Positions 27,227 to 36,628 of a DNA stretch of 38,608 bases are shown here, one piece after another. Both the position numbers and the translations under genes were made by a program. Below the pieces are notes generated by a model that was given only the letters and a program-made list of their open reading frames with translations, did no database searches and was not told the origin of the DNA. Source of the stretch: an uncultured Burkholderiales bacterium (GTDB lineage: Bacteria > Pseudomonadota > Gammaproteobacteria > Burkholderiales > Burkholderiaceae_C); contig CAIKNE010000060.1 in assembly GCA_903828695.1 (NCBI GenBank), positions 1-38,608 of the forward strand, given 5' to 3'. Numbering within the stretch: the first letter of the stretch is position 1; each line of letters opens with the position of its first letter.

Positions 27227-27258
27227 GATGATAATTATTAAAAATGAAAGAAGTTAAA

Positions 27259-28032
27259 TTACTGAACGATGGTTGCTGATTGAATAATTACCATTGTTTT
27301 GGGGACATCGGTTGCAAAGGGACCGCCAGAGCCGGTTGGGAGGAGCTTGATTTTTTCAACCGTATCCATTCCTGATATGACTCTACCAAAAGCTGTATAA
27401 CCATATAACTGCTGGGCTTGTTCGAGTTGCGCGCGTGCGATATTTTTGTAAATACGACCGTTAACCTCAATGGAGGGCACTGGATCTCCCGGGGGAATAA
27501 TCACAGGGTCTAAATTGAGGTTGTCCTTGACGTTAATGAAGAACTGAGCTGTTGCGGATTGCGGGTCCCCGGTGCGGGCCATAGCAATCGTGCCAACTGT
27601 ATTTCTTGGGCCGCCCTGTGAGAGCGCTTGGCGGCCCTCGTGCATTACGGGGGGGCGGGTTTTTCGTTCAGTAAACTTTGTGTCAAAACCACCACCTTGA
27701 ATCATAAAGTCATTGATAACTCTGTGAAAGATTGTTCCCTCGTAGTGTTTTTCTTTAACGTATTGGAGAAAGTTGGCGACTGTTTTGGGAGCTTTATCTG
27801 GGTAGAGTTCAAGAAGAATTTCTCCTTGAGACGTTACAAATTTTACTTTCGGGTATTTGGTGTTAACTTGGCTCTTAAGCTCAGCGCTAGGATTTGTGAT
27901 TGCGTTTTCAATTGCTGCAGAGTTTTGTGCACTGGATGCAAAGCATAAAAGCAAACCCGTTGCTAAAAGCAATTGAGGAATCAATCTTTGAATGGTGAAT
28001 CTGCAAGGGATCATTTTCATAGTGGAAACCAT
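27259..28032 (-). CDS. ppiA: Exported cyclophilin-type peptidyl-prolyl isomerase
   Basis: 257 residues. The N-terminus is a signal peptide (LIPQLLLATGLLLCFASSAQ), so the enzyme acts in the periplasm. The cyclophilin core repeats that of the neighbour ([74 protein letters not shown]), with an insert of about 30 residues before the GYTAFGRV block. ATG 28032 is used; ATG 28020 and 28014 are also in frame. It follows the TPR gene after 15 bases, so the three likely share a transcript. Confidence 0.9.
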   Translation of the reverse strand: MVSTMKMIPCRFTIQRLIPQLLLATGLLLCFASSAQNSAAIENAITNPSAELKSQVNTKYPKVKFVTSQGEILLELYPDKAPKTVANFLQYVKEKHYEGTIFHRVINDFMIQGGGFDTKFTERKTRPPVMHEGRQALSQGGPRNTVGTIAMARTGDPQSATAQFFINVKDNLNLDPVIIPPGDPVPSIEVNGRIYKNIARAQLEQAQQLYGYTAFGRVISGMDTVEKIKLLPTGSGGPFATDVPKTMVIIQSATIVQ

Positions 28033-28047
28033 AGACTCGTGAAGCCT

Positions 28048-28674
28048 TTATTTTTTTGGAGTTGTTGTGGGGGAATATGCGAGTGGATCAGACGCAATTG
28101 TCGGAGAGTTAAGTTTCTCAAGTTTTGCTTTGGCACCCCTATTATTTGGGTCGTTTTCAATAGCATTTTGGTAGTACTTAACAGCTTGCAGCACGTATAA
28201 ATCAGCTAAATTCTCACTCGCTACGGCATAACCAGGGTTTGCTTTAAGCGCAAGTTCAAAGTAATGCATGGCCCGAGCACTATCGCCTTGCCCGGCATAG
28301 ATGACGCCCAAATTATTATGCGGTTCTGCGAGCTCAGGGTAATTCTCACTCAGGCTGTTATAGATCTGCAGCGCCTCTTCTTTATCTGCGAGCAGGCTAG
28401 ATTCATTCAGGATTTTTGCTTTCCAAAAAAGCATTTGTGGATCATTCGGGTTTGATTTTAAATAATTGATTACAAATGCCAAGGCTTCCTTTTTCTTACT
28501 CTCTTTAAGTAGTTGCGTTACCTGCATGTGAGGCGTTGGCACCAGTCGCACGAATTGACTTTGAGCAACGCAAACGTTAAGGGTAGAGCATAGGACGGTG
28601 GCGAGCGCGATCGCAATAATCCCGGCGCCCCTTTTAGGGGACAGAAAACACTGCGGAAATAGGATGTTTTTCAA
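28048..28674 (-). CDS. Exported tetratricopeptide-repeat protein
   Basis: 208 residues. A hydrophobic N-terminal segment (GIIAIALATVLCSTLNVCVAQ) is a likely signal peptide. The rest consists of TPR helices: LAFVINYLKSNPNDPQMLFWKAKILNES, ALQIYNSLSENYPELAEPHNNLGVIYAGQGD and ARAMHYFELALKANPGYAVASENLADLYVLQAVKYYQNAIENDP. It probably acts as a protein-protein scaffold; the partner is unknown. The start is TTG 28674 because no nearby ATG is in frame, and no ribosome binding site is evident, so the exact start is uncertain. Confidence 0.8.
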   Translation of the reverse strand: MKNILFPQCFLSPKRGAGIIAIALATVLCSTLNVCVAQSQFVRLVPTPHMQVTQLLKESKKKEALAFVINYLKSNPNDPQMLFWKAKILNESSLLADKEEALQIYNSLSENYPELAEPHNNLGVIYAGQGDSARAMHYFELALKANPGYAVASENLADLYVLQAVKYYQNAIENDPNNRGAKAKLEKLNSPTIASDPLAYSPTTTPKK

Positions 28675-28816
28675 TTTCGTAGTACGTCGGCAAAGAAAGG
28701 CTGAGACAAAGTTGACGTCACGAATGTGTGTGTCGCAAAATGCTGATGATGGGTGGGGATTTGCAAACTATCTAAGGCCCCAGTCCCAACCTCCAAATTC
28801 TAACTGCAAATCAAAA

Positions 28817-30238
28817 TTATTTGAGTTGCAAAATATCAGCAACCGCGCGCAAATCAAACGCATTTCCCATCGCCTGGTAACCGACACGGTTCGGATGCAG
28901 TTTCTCTCCTGGTCCGCCGGTAGTACTTTCGGGCACAAACTCAGACTTCATCTCCCCTGTGAGTGGATCAAGGGTTGCCTGGTCAAAGTCAACGACATTG
29001 ACAAATAAACTTGAATTTTTAATAAAACTATTGAGGACTCGCCGTTTTGTGTCTTGTTCCAGGGAGCCGTGTGCTGCACTTGTGCTGTTTAAAGCGGAGC
29101 CAACAGTTGCTCCCACTACTTTGATTCCAGCTCGGTTCAAGCGTTGAACACCTTCAGTGAGTTTGCTTGTGACCAACTCTACGCTCGCATTTCCGTTTCT
29201 ACTAAAGTCATTAATACCCTCCAGCCAAACGACTAGATTGACGCCCGACAGGGATATGACATCCCTGTCTAATCGCATCTCAGAGGAGGGCCCACCCGCA
29301 AAAGTTTTTTGGGGCGAGTACTCGCTTGGACCCGCAATTTGGTTTCCCCCAATGCCCGCGTTTAAAACTGCGACTTGGCGTCCGAATTGTCGATGCAACC
29401 TTCTGGATAGTACATCAGGCCAGCGGTCGTCGGTGTTCATCGTTGAGGCAGTGCCGTCCGTGATGGAGTCCCCAAAGTTGAGGATCACTTTAGTTGTTTT
29501 GGGCAGCATCATATCGACTGCATCTAAGAAAAACCATGAGGCGGTAGAGTAGGGAAATGATTGCTCGGACTCTTGGCCCGTTACTGCTCCTGAGTTTGGC
29601 GCACTAACGTATGAGGTGGTGAGGGCTTTTGCGTGCCAGGTCATAGGACCACTGGAGCCATCAATATGAAAACTGACCGCCATTTTGCGACCCTCAAGTA
29701 AACGGCTCCCGGTCCCACTGGCTCCTTTTGCAAATGGCAGCACCACGGGATCGCTCCATGCCCATTCACCTGGTTGGATGGTGATGGATTTGCTGTGATT
29801 AAAGGATACGGCTTGATTGGAGTGTTCAAATAGCGATGCACTGGTAAGTTGCAGTCCAACATAGATGTGATCAAAAGTTACAGGCTTGCTACCCAGTGCG
29901 TTGGAGAGTCGGATACGGGTGCTGTTACCCCAAAGGTCAGGTTTTACGATGAGACGAAATGATTGATCCTTTGCGCCTTGGACGGGATCGGGGAAGGCAA
30001 AGCTTTGGTTAGGCTGGGCAGAGGGATTGCCGATTGGATAGGGTCCCTGAACAGATGCAACCCAGGTGGTGACCCACTTGTTGTTAGTTGGGGGCACTGG
30101 GTTAGCAGCGTAAGCCCGATGGTCGATTGAAATAATGAATAAAACCAGGAATAAAACCTGTAACAAAGAACTGGAGAAATGCCTTGCAAGGGTTGGCGAA
30201 TTTGCCTGATATATATTTAAATTTTGGTGTATCAACAT
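28817..30238 (-). CDS. Exported SGNH/GDSL-family hydrolase
   Basis: 473 residues. A membrane-spanning signal segment lies near residues 24-43 (LLQVLFLVLFIISID) before AYAANPVPP. An N-terminal beta-rich domain (WVTTWVASVQGPYP, then RLIVKPDLWGNSTRIRLSNALG) precedes the SGNH domain: block I LNFGDSITDGTAS near residue 252, block II GIGGNQIAG, block III WLEGINDFSR near residue 341, block V EKLHPNRVGYQAM near residue 446 with the catalytic histidine. These secreted enzymes remove acyl groups from sugars or lipids; the substrate is unknown. It has no obvious functional link to its neighbours. Confidence 0.86.
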   Translation of the reverse strand: MLIHQNLNIYQANSPTLARHFSSSLLQVLFLVLFIISIDHRAYAANPVPPTNNKWVTTWVASVQGPYPIGNPSAQPNQSFAFPDPVQGAKDQSFRLIVKPDLWGNSTRIRLSNALGSKPVTFDHIYVGLQLTSASLFEHSNQAVSFNHSKSITIQPGEWAWSDPVVLPFAKGASGTGSRLLEGRKMAVSFHIDGSSGPMTWHAKALTTSYVSAPNSGAVTGQESEQSFPYSTASWFFLDAVDMMLPKTTKVILNFGDSITDGTASTMNTDDRWPDVLSRRLHRQFGRQVAVLNAGIGGNQIAGPSEYSPQKTFAGGPSSEMRLDRDVISLSGVNLVVWLEGINDFSRNGNASVELVTSKLTEGVQRLNRAGIKVVGATVGSALNSTSAAHGSLEQDTKRRVLNSFIKNSSLFVNVVDFDQATLDPLTGEMKSEFVPESTTGGPGEKLHPNRVGYQAMGNAFDLRAVADILQLK

Positions 30239-30327
30239 AGAACTCCATCGTCAGAATGTGTCCCATGCTACCTTTAAGTTGTGAGGCGCAAAGCCCCCGT
30301 TTTCCCTAGAATGGGCGGAACTTGGTA

Positions 30328-30627
30328 TCAATCTTTGTAGCGAGTGCTCTTATCTACGACCTCTACGGGTTTGGTATTAACCTTTTGGCAAATATTCTCC
30401 GAATTCAAAAGCCGCAGGGATTCACAGTCTTGGTCTGTGACGTAACTCATTGCATGGTCGCTGGGACTTTTGCCGGTGGCACCCCAAACGCCCAAGCTTG
30501 CCGAAGTCAGTGGGTAACTCAATGCGAGTGCACATCCGCTTAGAAAGAGCGGGGCCAAGAGAAGGGCCAAGAGAAGGGCCGTTAGTGGGGAGTAGAGCTT
30601 CAAGGCTTGAGGGGTTTCAAAATTCAC
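30328..30627 (-). CDS. Small putative lipoprotein, family unknown
   Basis: 99 residues from GTG 30627. The N-terminus is a lipoprotein signal: a basic start, the hydrophobic LTALLLALLLAPLF, then a LSGC lipobox placing the lipidated cysteine near residue 32. The mature part is about 68 residues (SASLGVWGATGKSPSDHAMS, then TDQDCESLRLLNSENICQ) with two further cysteines that could form a disulphide. I do not know its function. No ATG is in frame near the start, and no clear ribosome binding site supports the GTG. Confidence 0.6.
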   Translation of the reverse strand: MNFETPQALKLYSPLTALLLALLLAPLFLSGCALALSYPLTSASLGVWGATGKSPSDHAMSYVTDQDCESLRLLNSENICQKVNTKPVEVVDKSTRYKD

Positions 30628-30973
30628 AAGATGATAACCTTTTTAATGCTTAAGCGGAAGTCTTGCATTTCACACGCCTCCTTGGGCTGCATCCCCAGCG
30701 CTGTTCACGGTTTGCTTGATTCGGTTGATCCGATTCGCATCTTGCATCTTATTAGTACTAAAGAATTGATCGCGTGCATTCAAGTGCTGGAGTGCGAATA
30801 ATATATTCATAGGCTTAGGATATATAGTTACACAACTGTATAAATATTGCTAAACTCTTTCCCTTCGAGTGCCTTACGACAGATCAGAAAATTGTTTATT
30901 CGATCATTTTTACTTACATCCATATATTGCCCCGCTGTCGGCGCAATATGCTTTACGAGACATTAGTTAATTC
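30628..30973. other. 346-base spacer before cysS with leader hairpin
   Basis: No gene is seen. A TATAAA at 30839-30844 is a possible -10 for cysS, with only a weak -35 (TTAGGA 30815-30820). An inverted repeat, ATATTGC 30924-30930 with GCAATAT 30943-30949, encloses a GC-rich loop and would form a hairpin in the cysS leader, ending 24 bases before the start codon. A further imperfect repeat lies at about 30822-30841. Confidence 0.4.
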
Positions 30974-32437
30974 ATGGGACTACGCATATACAACACGCTC
31001 AAGCGTGGGGTGGAAGAATTTACACCTTTAAGTGAGGGGCATGTACAAATGTATGTTTGTGGGATGACAGTTTACGACTACTGTCATTTAGGGCATGCTA
31101 GGTCAATGATTGCTTTTGACGTTGTTCAGCGTTGGCTAAAAGCCAGTGGCTACAAAGTTACTTATGTGCGCAACATCACTGACATTGATGACAAAATCAT
31201 TCGCCGTGCAGTGGAGAATAAAGAGAGCATCCGAGAGCTCACCAACAGAATGATAGTTGCTCTTCACGAGGACTCTGATGCCCTGGGTATTGAGGCTCCA
31301 AGCGCTGAGCCTAGAGCAACGGACTATATCCCGCAAATGCTCTCTATGATCGATACGCTTAAAGAAAATGGACTCGCTTATCAAACCCCGTCAGGTGATG
31401 TGAATTTTGCTGTCAGAAAGTTCAAAGGCTACGGAAAGTTGTCTGGCAAGTCGTTGGACGAATTGCATGCAGGCGAAAGAGTAGCGGTTTTGGACGGTAA
31501 AGAAGATCCACTTGATTTTGTGCTTTGGAAAAGCGCAAAAACAGATGAACCTGAGGAGGTTAAATGGGCGAGTCATTACGGCGCTGGACGCCCGGGCTGG
31601 CATATCGAGTGTTCTGCAATGAGTTTGGCTGAACTAGGGATGCCCATAGATATTCACGGAGGAGGTGCGGACTTGCAGTTTCCTCACCACGAGAACGAGA
31701 TCGCTCAAAGTGAGGGAGCAAGTCCGAATTATCACAATCATATTGGGTCTGATGGATCCGATGATCAAAACCAGTTCGCTAAATTTTGGATGCACAACGG
31801 GTTCATCAACGTTGATAACGAGAAGATGTCAAAGAGTTTGGGCAACTTCTTCACCATCAGAGATGTGTTGAAAGTTTACGATCCAGAGACCGTTCGCTTC
31901 TTTGTGGTTCGCTCCCATTACCGCTCACCCTTGAATTACAGTAATGTGCATTTGGATGATGCCAAAGGGGCTTTAAAGCGGCTATATACGGCCCTATCAT
32001 TAGTGCCTGCGCATTCTAGACCTATTCAGGATTTGACCACTCCGCCCAATGTCGCCATCGATTGGCTTAATCCTTTTGCGGCTCGGTTTAAGAGTGCTAT
32101 GGACGAAGATTTTGCAACCCCTGAGGCTGTCTCCGTTTTGTTCGAACTGGCCGGTGAAGTCAACCGAACTCAGTCACCCGAATTGGCCCGATTGCTTAAA
32201 AATCTCGGCGCCGTCTTGGGCCTGTTGCAACGCTCTCCAAATGAGTTCTTGCAAAGTGATGCAGGATCCAAAGAGGGCGACCTGAGTGCAGAGAAAATAC
32301 AAGCGTTAATCGATGCTAGAGCACTTGCAAAGAAGAACAAAGATTTTGCTGCAGCCGACAAAATCAGGGCCGACTTAGCCGCTCAAAACATTATTCTTAA
32401 AGACTCACCCCAGGGTACTCAGTGGGAAAGAGGCTAA
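30974..32437 (+). CDS. cysS: Cysteinyl-tRNA synthetase
   Basis: A 487-residue class I synthetase. The HIGH-type motif is YCHLGHARS near residue 36, the zinc ligands are the cysteine in YVCGMTVYD near residue 29, the cysteine in WHIECSAM near residue 215 and histidine/glutamate in [14 protein letters not shown], and the KMSKS loop is [10 protein letters not shown] near residue 284. It is somewhat longer than the typical ~460 residues, with a short Gly/Ser/Asp-rich insert ([10 protein letters not shown]) near residue 258. The stop overlaps the start of the glycosylase gene (TAATG). Confidence 0.96.
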   Translation: MGLRIYNTLKRGVEEFTPLSEGHVQMYVCGMTVYDYCHLGHARSMIAFDVVQRWLKASGYKVTYVRNITDIDDKIIRRAVENKESIRELTNRMIVALHEDSDALGIEAPSAEPRATDYIPQMLSMIDTLKENGLAYQTPSGDVNFAVRKFKGYGKLSGKSLDELHAGERVAVLDGKEDPLDFVLWKSAKTDEPEEVKWASHYGAGRPGWHIECSAMSLAELGMPIDIHGGGADLQFPHHENEIAQSEGASPNYHNHIGSDGSDDQNQFAKFWMHNGFINVDNEKMSKSLGNFFTIRDVLKVYDPETVRFFVVRSHYRSPLNYSNVHLDDAKGALKRLYTALSLVPAHSRPIQDLTTPPNVAIDWLNPFAARFKSAMDEDFATPEAVSVLFELAGEVNRTQSPELARLLKNLGAVLGLLQRSPNEFLQSDAGSKEGDLSAEKIQALIDARALAKKNKDFAAADKIRADLAAQNIILKDSPQGTQWERG

Positions 32438-33093
32438 TGATGAGCCTTAAACCAAAGTCAGACGAGATAAAGATCGTCACCCCCGATTACTGGGAGGAGG
32501 CGTGCAAACATTTGGCTAAAAAAGACCGTGTCATGCGTCGCCTTATCCCTCAGTACGGCGAAGCCTGCCTGCAGTCAAGGGGGGACGCGTTTGTGACTTT
32601 AGCCCGAAGTATTGTGGGTCAGCAGATCTCGGTCAAGGCCGCGCAAACGGTTTGGGAGCGGTTTATGTTGCTGACCAAAAAGCTCACACCCGCAGGTGTG
32701 CTCAAAATGAATGTTGACCATATGCGTGCAGCCGGTCTATCAGCTCGTAAGGTGGAGTATCTGGTTGATTTGGCCCTACACTTTGACAACGACGGAGTCC
32801 GCGTCAAAGAGTGGAGCACGATGCAGGACGAGGAAATCATTGCTGAGTTAGTTGCGATCAGGGGGATTGGGCGCTGGACTGCAGAGATGTTGTTGATCTT
32901 TCATCTGATGAGGCCCAACGTTTTGCCTCTCGATGATGTGGGCCTCATTAACGGTATCAGCCACAATTACTTCTCTGGTGAATCCGTCAGTAGAAGCGAG
33001 GCACGGGAGGTCGCTGCGCCTTGGGCCCCGTTTTGTAGCGTTGCGACTTGGTACATTTGGCGCTCATTGGATCCTGTGCCAGTTGAATATTGA
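32437..33093 (+). CDS. alkA: DNA-3-methyladenine glycosylase II (HhH-GPD family)
   Basis: 218 residues. The helix-hairpin-helix is visible as LVAIRGIGRWTAEMLLIF, and the catalytic aspartate lies in VLPLDDVGLINGIS. An earlier segment, ARSIVGQQISVKAAQTVWERF, is also family-typical. The enzyme excises alkylated bases by hydrolysing the glycosidic bond. It is shorter than E. coli AlkA (282) and lacks its N-terminal domain, like many AlkA-type glycosylases. ATG 32437 overlaps the cysS stop, with AGAGG upstream; ATG 32440 is equally possible, and GTG 32422 lies inside cysS. Confidence 0.87.
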   Translation: MMSLKPKSDEIKIVTPDYWEEACKHLAKKDRVMRRLIPQYGEACLQSRGDAFVTLARSIVGQQISVKAAQTVWERFMLLTKKLTPAGVLKMNVDHMRAAGLSARKVEYLVDLALHFDNDGVRVKEWSTMQDEEIIAELVAIRGIGRWTAEMLLIFHLMRPNVLPLDDVGLINGISHNYFSGESVSRSEAREVAAPWAPFCSVATWYIWRSLDPVPVEY

Positions 33094-33175
33094 ACTCAGG
33101 GGCGCATATTAATAATTAATTACTAGTTCAAGGTATTGCTACTGTAGCCCTTTAGGCGATAATTGGAGCTATCTG

Positions 33176-33195
33176 ATGGGCCTCTTCAAGCCCAT
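33176..33195 (+). promoter_or_regulatory. Hairpin just before the accA ribosome binding site
   Basis: ATGGGC 33176-33181 and GCCCAT 33190-33195 form a 6-bp GC-rich stem with an 8-base loop, ending 6 bases before the AGGAG (33202-33206) of accA. TTTC follows rather than a T-run. It could end the cysS-alkA transcript weakly or modulate accA translation; neither is demonstrated. Confidence 0.35.
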
Positions 33196-33212
33196 TTCTA
33201 CAGGAGTTCTGT

Positions 33213-34193
33213 TTGAGTAAAAAGACATTTCTAGATTTCGAGACACCCATCGCCGAGTTAGAGGGCAAGATCGAGGAACTGAGATATGTACAAAGCGAAT
33301 CTGCTGTAGATATCTCCCACGAAATAGAGCAGTTATCCAAGAAAAGCCAACAGCTCACTAAAGATATCTATAGCGATTTGACCCCGTGGCAGATCACCAA
33401 AATAGCCCGCCACCCGGAGCGTCCCTACACGCTTGACTATGTTCGTGAGATCTTTACGGATTTCAAGGAAATGCACGGGGACCGACACTTCTCGGATGAT
33501 TTAAGCATCGTAGGCGGTTTAGCCCGTTTTAACGGCTCGCCTTGTATGGTCCTGGGTCATCAAAAGGGTCGCGATACTAAGGAGCGTGCCGCTAGGAACT
33601 TTGGTATGACCAGGCCTGAGGGCTACCGCAAGGCGCTGCGTTTGATGAAAACGGCTGAAAAATTCAAATTACCAGTCTTCACTTTTGTTGATACGCCGGG
33701 AGCCTATCCCGGTATCGACGCTGAGGAGCGTGGTCAAAGCGAGGCGATCGGGCGTAATATTTTCGAGATGGCTCAACTCCAAGTGCCCATCATCACTACG
33801 ATCATTGGCGAGGGAGGCTCTGGAGGCGCGCTTGCGATCAGCGTTGGCGATCAGGTGCTCATGCTTCAATTCTCTATTTATTCTGTGATCAGTCCAGAGG
33901 GCTGTGCATCTATTTTGTGGAAGACCGCGGACCGAGCTAGTGACGCAGCCGAAGCGCTTGGCATCACTGCGCACAGACTCAAAGCGCTGGGTTTGATTGA
34001 CAAAATTGTCAACGAACCTGTGGGGGGTGCCCACCGCGATGTCAAACAAATCTGTGCTCAGCTCAAGCGCGGTTTGAATGATTCACTTCGTCAAGTCAGT
34101 GATTTAAAGCTTAAAGAGTTGCTTGATCGTCGCTATGATCGACTTCAAAGCTACGGACGTTATAGTGATATCAAAGCTGAGGCGGGGATTTAA
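33213..34193 (+). CDS. accA: Acetyl-CoA carboxylase carboxyltransferase subunit alpha
   Basis: 326 residues. AccA pairs with AccD to transfer the carboxyl group from biotin to acetyl-CoA, the first step in fatty acid synthesis. Marks are [19 protein letters not shown] at the N-terminus, [66 protein letters not shown], and [16 protein letters not shown] with the oxyanion-hole glycines. The start is TTG 33213, 6 bases after AGGAG. It lies 119 bases after the glycosylase gene. Confidence 0.95.
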   Translation: MSKKTFLDFETPIAELEGKIEELRYVQSESAVDISHEIEQLSKKSQQLTKDIYSDLTPWQITKIARHPERPYTLDYVREIFTDFKEMHGDRHFSDDLSIVGGLARFNGSPCMVLGHQKGRDTKERAARNFGMTRPEGYRKALRLMKTAEKFKLPVFTFVDTPGAYPGIDAEERGQSEAIGRNIFEMAQLQVPIITTIIGEGGSGGALAISVGDQVLMLQFSIYSVISPEGCASILWKTADRASDAAEALGITAHRLKALGLIDKIVNEPVGGAHRDVKQICAQLKRGLNDSLRQVSDLKLKELLDRRYDRLQSYGRYSDIKAEAGI

Positions 34194-34195
34194 GG

Positions 34196-34258
34196 TTTGT
34201 GAGAGTTAATGGCTTTGCATTAAGAACTCACAAAAACAGGACTCGTTCAAACCGAGTC
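34196..34258 (+). promoter_or_regulatory. Two consecutive stem-loops between accA and tilS
   Basis: The first element is an 8-bp stem (TTTGTGAG 34196-34203 with CTCACAAA 34227-34234) that encloses a second 6-bp stem (TTAATG 34206-34211 with CATTAA 34218-34223). The second element is GACTCG 34240-34245 with CGAGTC 34253-34258 around a 7-base loop. They fill nearly the entire 72-base gap. Neither ends in a T-run. The tilS start, 7 bases after the last stem, lacks a Shine-Dalgarno sequence, so structure-dependent translation or RNA processing is possible. Confidence 0.5.
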
Positions 34259-34265
34259 TAGCTGT

Positions 34266-35309
34266 ATGAAAAGTAAAAAAGCCTCGCTTGACCAGATCAA
34301 CTTGGCAGGTTCGACCCATGCAACTCAAGTGACGGACTTGGTCCAAATCATGAGGTCCTCGCACGTTAATCCTTCAGTCCCGACTGCGGTGGCTTTTAGC
34401 GGAGGTGCTGATTCGACAGCCTTACTCATAGCCTGCGCAGAATACTGGAGGCTTTACTCTGAAGCCACGGGTGCTTTTATCCCCCTTAGAGCTGTCCACA
34501 TACACCACGGACTTCAAGCCGCAGCCGACTCCTTTGCTGAGCACTGCACCCGCGTTTGCGATCGACTCAAAGTACCGTTACATATTGAATATATCAAGGC
34601 CTCTCACCGCTTAGGCGAGAGCCCCGAGGAGGCTGCCCGTTTAGCCCGTTACAAAGCGTTTGCATCCGTGCTATCGAAAGAGTGGGGCGGTGAGGTGGGC
34701 ACCGTCCTCTTGGGGCAGCACGCTGACGATCAGGTCGAAACCTTGCTGCTGGCCTTGTCTAGGGGGGCTGGTTTACCGGGCTTATCGAGCATGGCACCTA
34801 GTTTTGAGCGATTGGGCGTTCAGTATGGCAGGCCTTTTTTGGATCTTAGCTCTCAAGTAATTAAGGCTTGGCTGCGAGAGCGGGGACAAGATTGGATTGA
34901 AGATCCGACCAACCAAGATACCCAGTTCACGCGCAATAAAATCCGGGCCGATGTTGTTCCCTCCATTTACAAAGCGTTTCCAGCATTTCGACAAACGGCT
35001 GCGCGCAGCGCCAGGCATGCGGCCCAGGCACAGCTCCTCCTCAATGAGTTGGCACAAGAGGACTTAAACCGAGTCGGTAATCCGCCCCAAATCAAGTTAC
35101 TTCAATCTCTCAGTGAGCACCGTTGTGCCAACGTGCTAAGGTTTTGGTTCGCTAGTTTAGGCGTTACCTCCTCTAATCGGCAACTACAGGAACTTATCTC
35201 CCAAATTGGTCGATGCAAGACCAGGGGGCACAAAATTGAATTAAAAGTTGGACTTGGTTTCGTAACCCGCACGGGAGAAGTATTGGCCTGGTCTGAATTG
35301 TTACAATAG
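34266..35309 (+). CDS. tilS: tRNA(Ile)-lysidine synthetase
   Basis: 347 residues. TilS converts the CAU wobble cytidine of minor tRNA-Ile to lysidine, an essential step for AUA decoding. The N-type PP-loop is VAFSGGADSTALLIAC near residue 43. HIHHGLQAAADSFAEHC, LGQHADDQVETLLLALSRGAGLPGL and RERGQDWIEDPTNQDTQFTRNKIR follow. It is shorter than E. coli TilS (432) and seems to lack most of the C-terminal domain, as in many betaproteobacteria. The start is ATG 34266. Confidence 0.92.
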   Translation: MKSKKASLDQINLAGSTHATQVTDLVQIMRSSHVNPSVPTAVAFSGGADSTALLIACAEYWRLYSEATGAFIPLRAVHIHHGLQAAADSFAEHCTRVCDRLKVPLHIEYIKASHRLGESPEEAARLARYKAFASVLSKEWGGEVGTVLLGQHADDQVETLLLALSRGAGLPGLSSMAPSFERLGVQYGRPFLDLSSQVIKAWLRERGQDWIEDPTNQDTQFTRNKIRADVVPSIYKAFPAFRQTAARSARHAAQAQLLLNELAQEDLNRVGNPPQIKLLQSLSEHRCANVLRFWFASLGVTSSNRQLQELISQIGRCKTRGHKIELKVGLGFVTRTGEVLAWSELLQ

Positions 35310-35348
35310 ACGGTTTGTCCTTGAGACAGTTGTTACAACAAAATTCAA

Positions 35349-36617
35349 ATGGCACTAATAGTTCATAAGTACGGTGGAACCTCGATGGGGTCACCTGAGC
35401 GCATTAAAAATGTGGCAAAGCGAGTGGCCAAGTGGGCCCGTGCAGGGCATCAAATGGTCGTTGTCCCATCCGCCATGAGCGGTGAGACGAATCGTTTGCT
35501 GGGCCTGGCAAAAGAATTGGCGCCTGCCAAGGAAACGCGCTCTTACATGCGTGAGTTGGATATGCTGGCGTCGACTGGCGAGCAAGCTTCCTCGGCTCTT
35601 TTGGCCATCGCTCTCCAAAGCGAGGGCATGGACTCCGTCAGCTACGCCGGTTGGCAGGTTCCTATCAGAACAGACAGCGCCTATACCAAAGCCCGCATCG
35701 AATCGATTGATGACGTGAGAGTCAGAGGTGATTTACAAGCTGGACGGGTCGTGATCATCACTGGATTCCAAGGCGTAGATGAAAACCAAAACATCACTAC
35801 TCTTGGAAGAGGGGGCTCAGATACCTCCGCTGTAGCTGTCGCAGCCGCTATGAAGGCCGATGAATGTTTGATTTACACCGATGTGGACGGGGTCTACACC
35901 ACTGATCCAAGGGTTGTGCCAGAAGCAAGGCGCCTTAAGACTGTTTCCTTTGAGGAAATGCTGGAGATGGCGTCCTTGGGTAGTAAGGTCCTTCAAATCA
36001 GATCGGTTGAATTTGCAGGTAAATACAAAGTCCCCCTTAGGGTGCTATCAAGCTTTACGCCCTGGGATATAAACATTCAAGAAGAGGCCAAATCTGGCAC
36101 CTTAATTACTTTTGAGGAAGATACACAAATGGAACAAGCTGTTGTCTCAGGTATCGCATTTAATCGCGACGAAGCCAAAATATCGATTATCGGGGTGCCC
36201 GATAAGCCTGGTATTGCCTACCAAATCCTAGGGTCCGTTGCAGAGGGCAATATTGAGGTCGATATGATCATTCAAAATATTGGCAAGGACGGACGTACCG
36301 ACTTTAGCTTCACGGTTCATAGGAATGATTTTGCCAGAGCCATGGATCTACTCAAAGCGAAGGTCTTGCCCACCCTAGGGTCCACTGAGGCTTTAGGGGA
36401 CACGAAGATTTGCAAAGTATCCATTGTGGGTATTGGTATGCGTTCGCATGTTGGTATTGCCAGCAAAATGTTTAGAACTTTAAGTGAAGAAGGTATCAAT
36501 ATTCAGATGATTTCTACCAGCGAGATCAAAACATCTGTTGTAATTGATGAAAAATACATGGAATTAGCGGTCCGAGCTTTGCATAAGGCCTTTGACTTGG
36601 ACCAAGTTCAGGCATAA
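35349..36617 (+). CDS. lysC: Aspartokinase
   Basis: 422 residues. The kinase domain opens VHKYGGTSMGSPERIKNVA, with LGRGGSDTSAVAVAAAMKADECLIYTDVDGVYTTDPR near residue 160. Two ACT domains occupy about residues 265-415 (ISIIGVPDKPGIAYQILGSVAEG and VSIVGIGMRSHVGIASKMFRTLSEEGINIQMISTSE), implying feedback by lysine and/or threonine. It makes aspartyl phosphate for lysine, threonine, methionine and diaminopimelate. The length suits the alpha2beta2-type enzymes; an internal start for a beta subunit is possible but not evident. It ends 11 bases before tRNA-Ser. Confidence 0.96.
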   Translation: MALIVHKYGGTSMGSPERIKNVAKRVAKWARAGHQMVVVPSAMSGETNRLLGLAKELAPAKETRSYMRELDMLASTGEQASSALLAIALQSEGMDSVSYAGWQVPIRTDSAYTKARIESIDDVRVRGDLQAGRVVIITGFQGVDENQNITTLGRGGSDTSAVAVAAAMKADECLIYTDVDGVYTTDPRVVPEARRLKTVSFEEMLEMASLGSKVLQIRSVEFAGKYKVPLRVLSSFTPWDINIQEEAKSGTLITFEEDTQMEQAVVSGIAFNRDEAKISIIGVPDKPGIAYQILGSVAEGNIEVDMIIQNIGKDGRTDFSFTVHRNDFARAMDLLKAKVLPTLGSTEALGDTKICKVSIVGIGMRSHVGIASKMFRTLSEEGINIQMISTSEIKTSVVIDEKYMELAVRALHKAFDLDQVQA

Positions 36618-36628
36618 TCAATACACTA

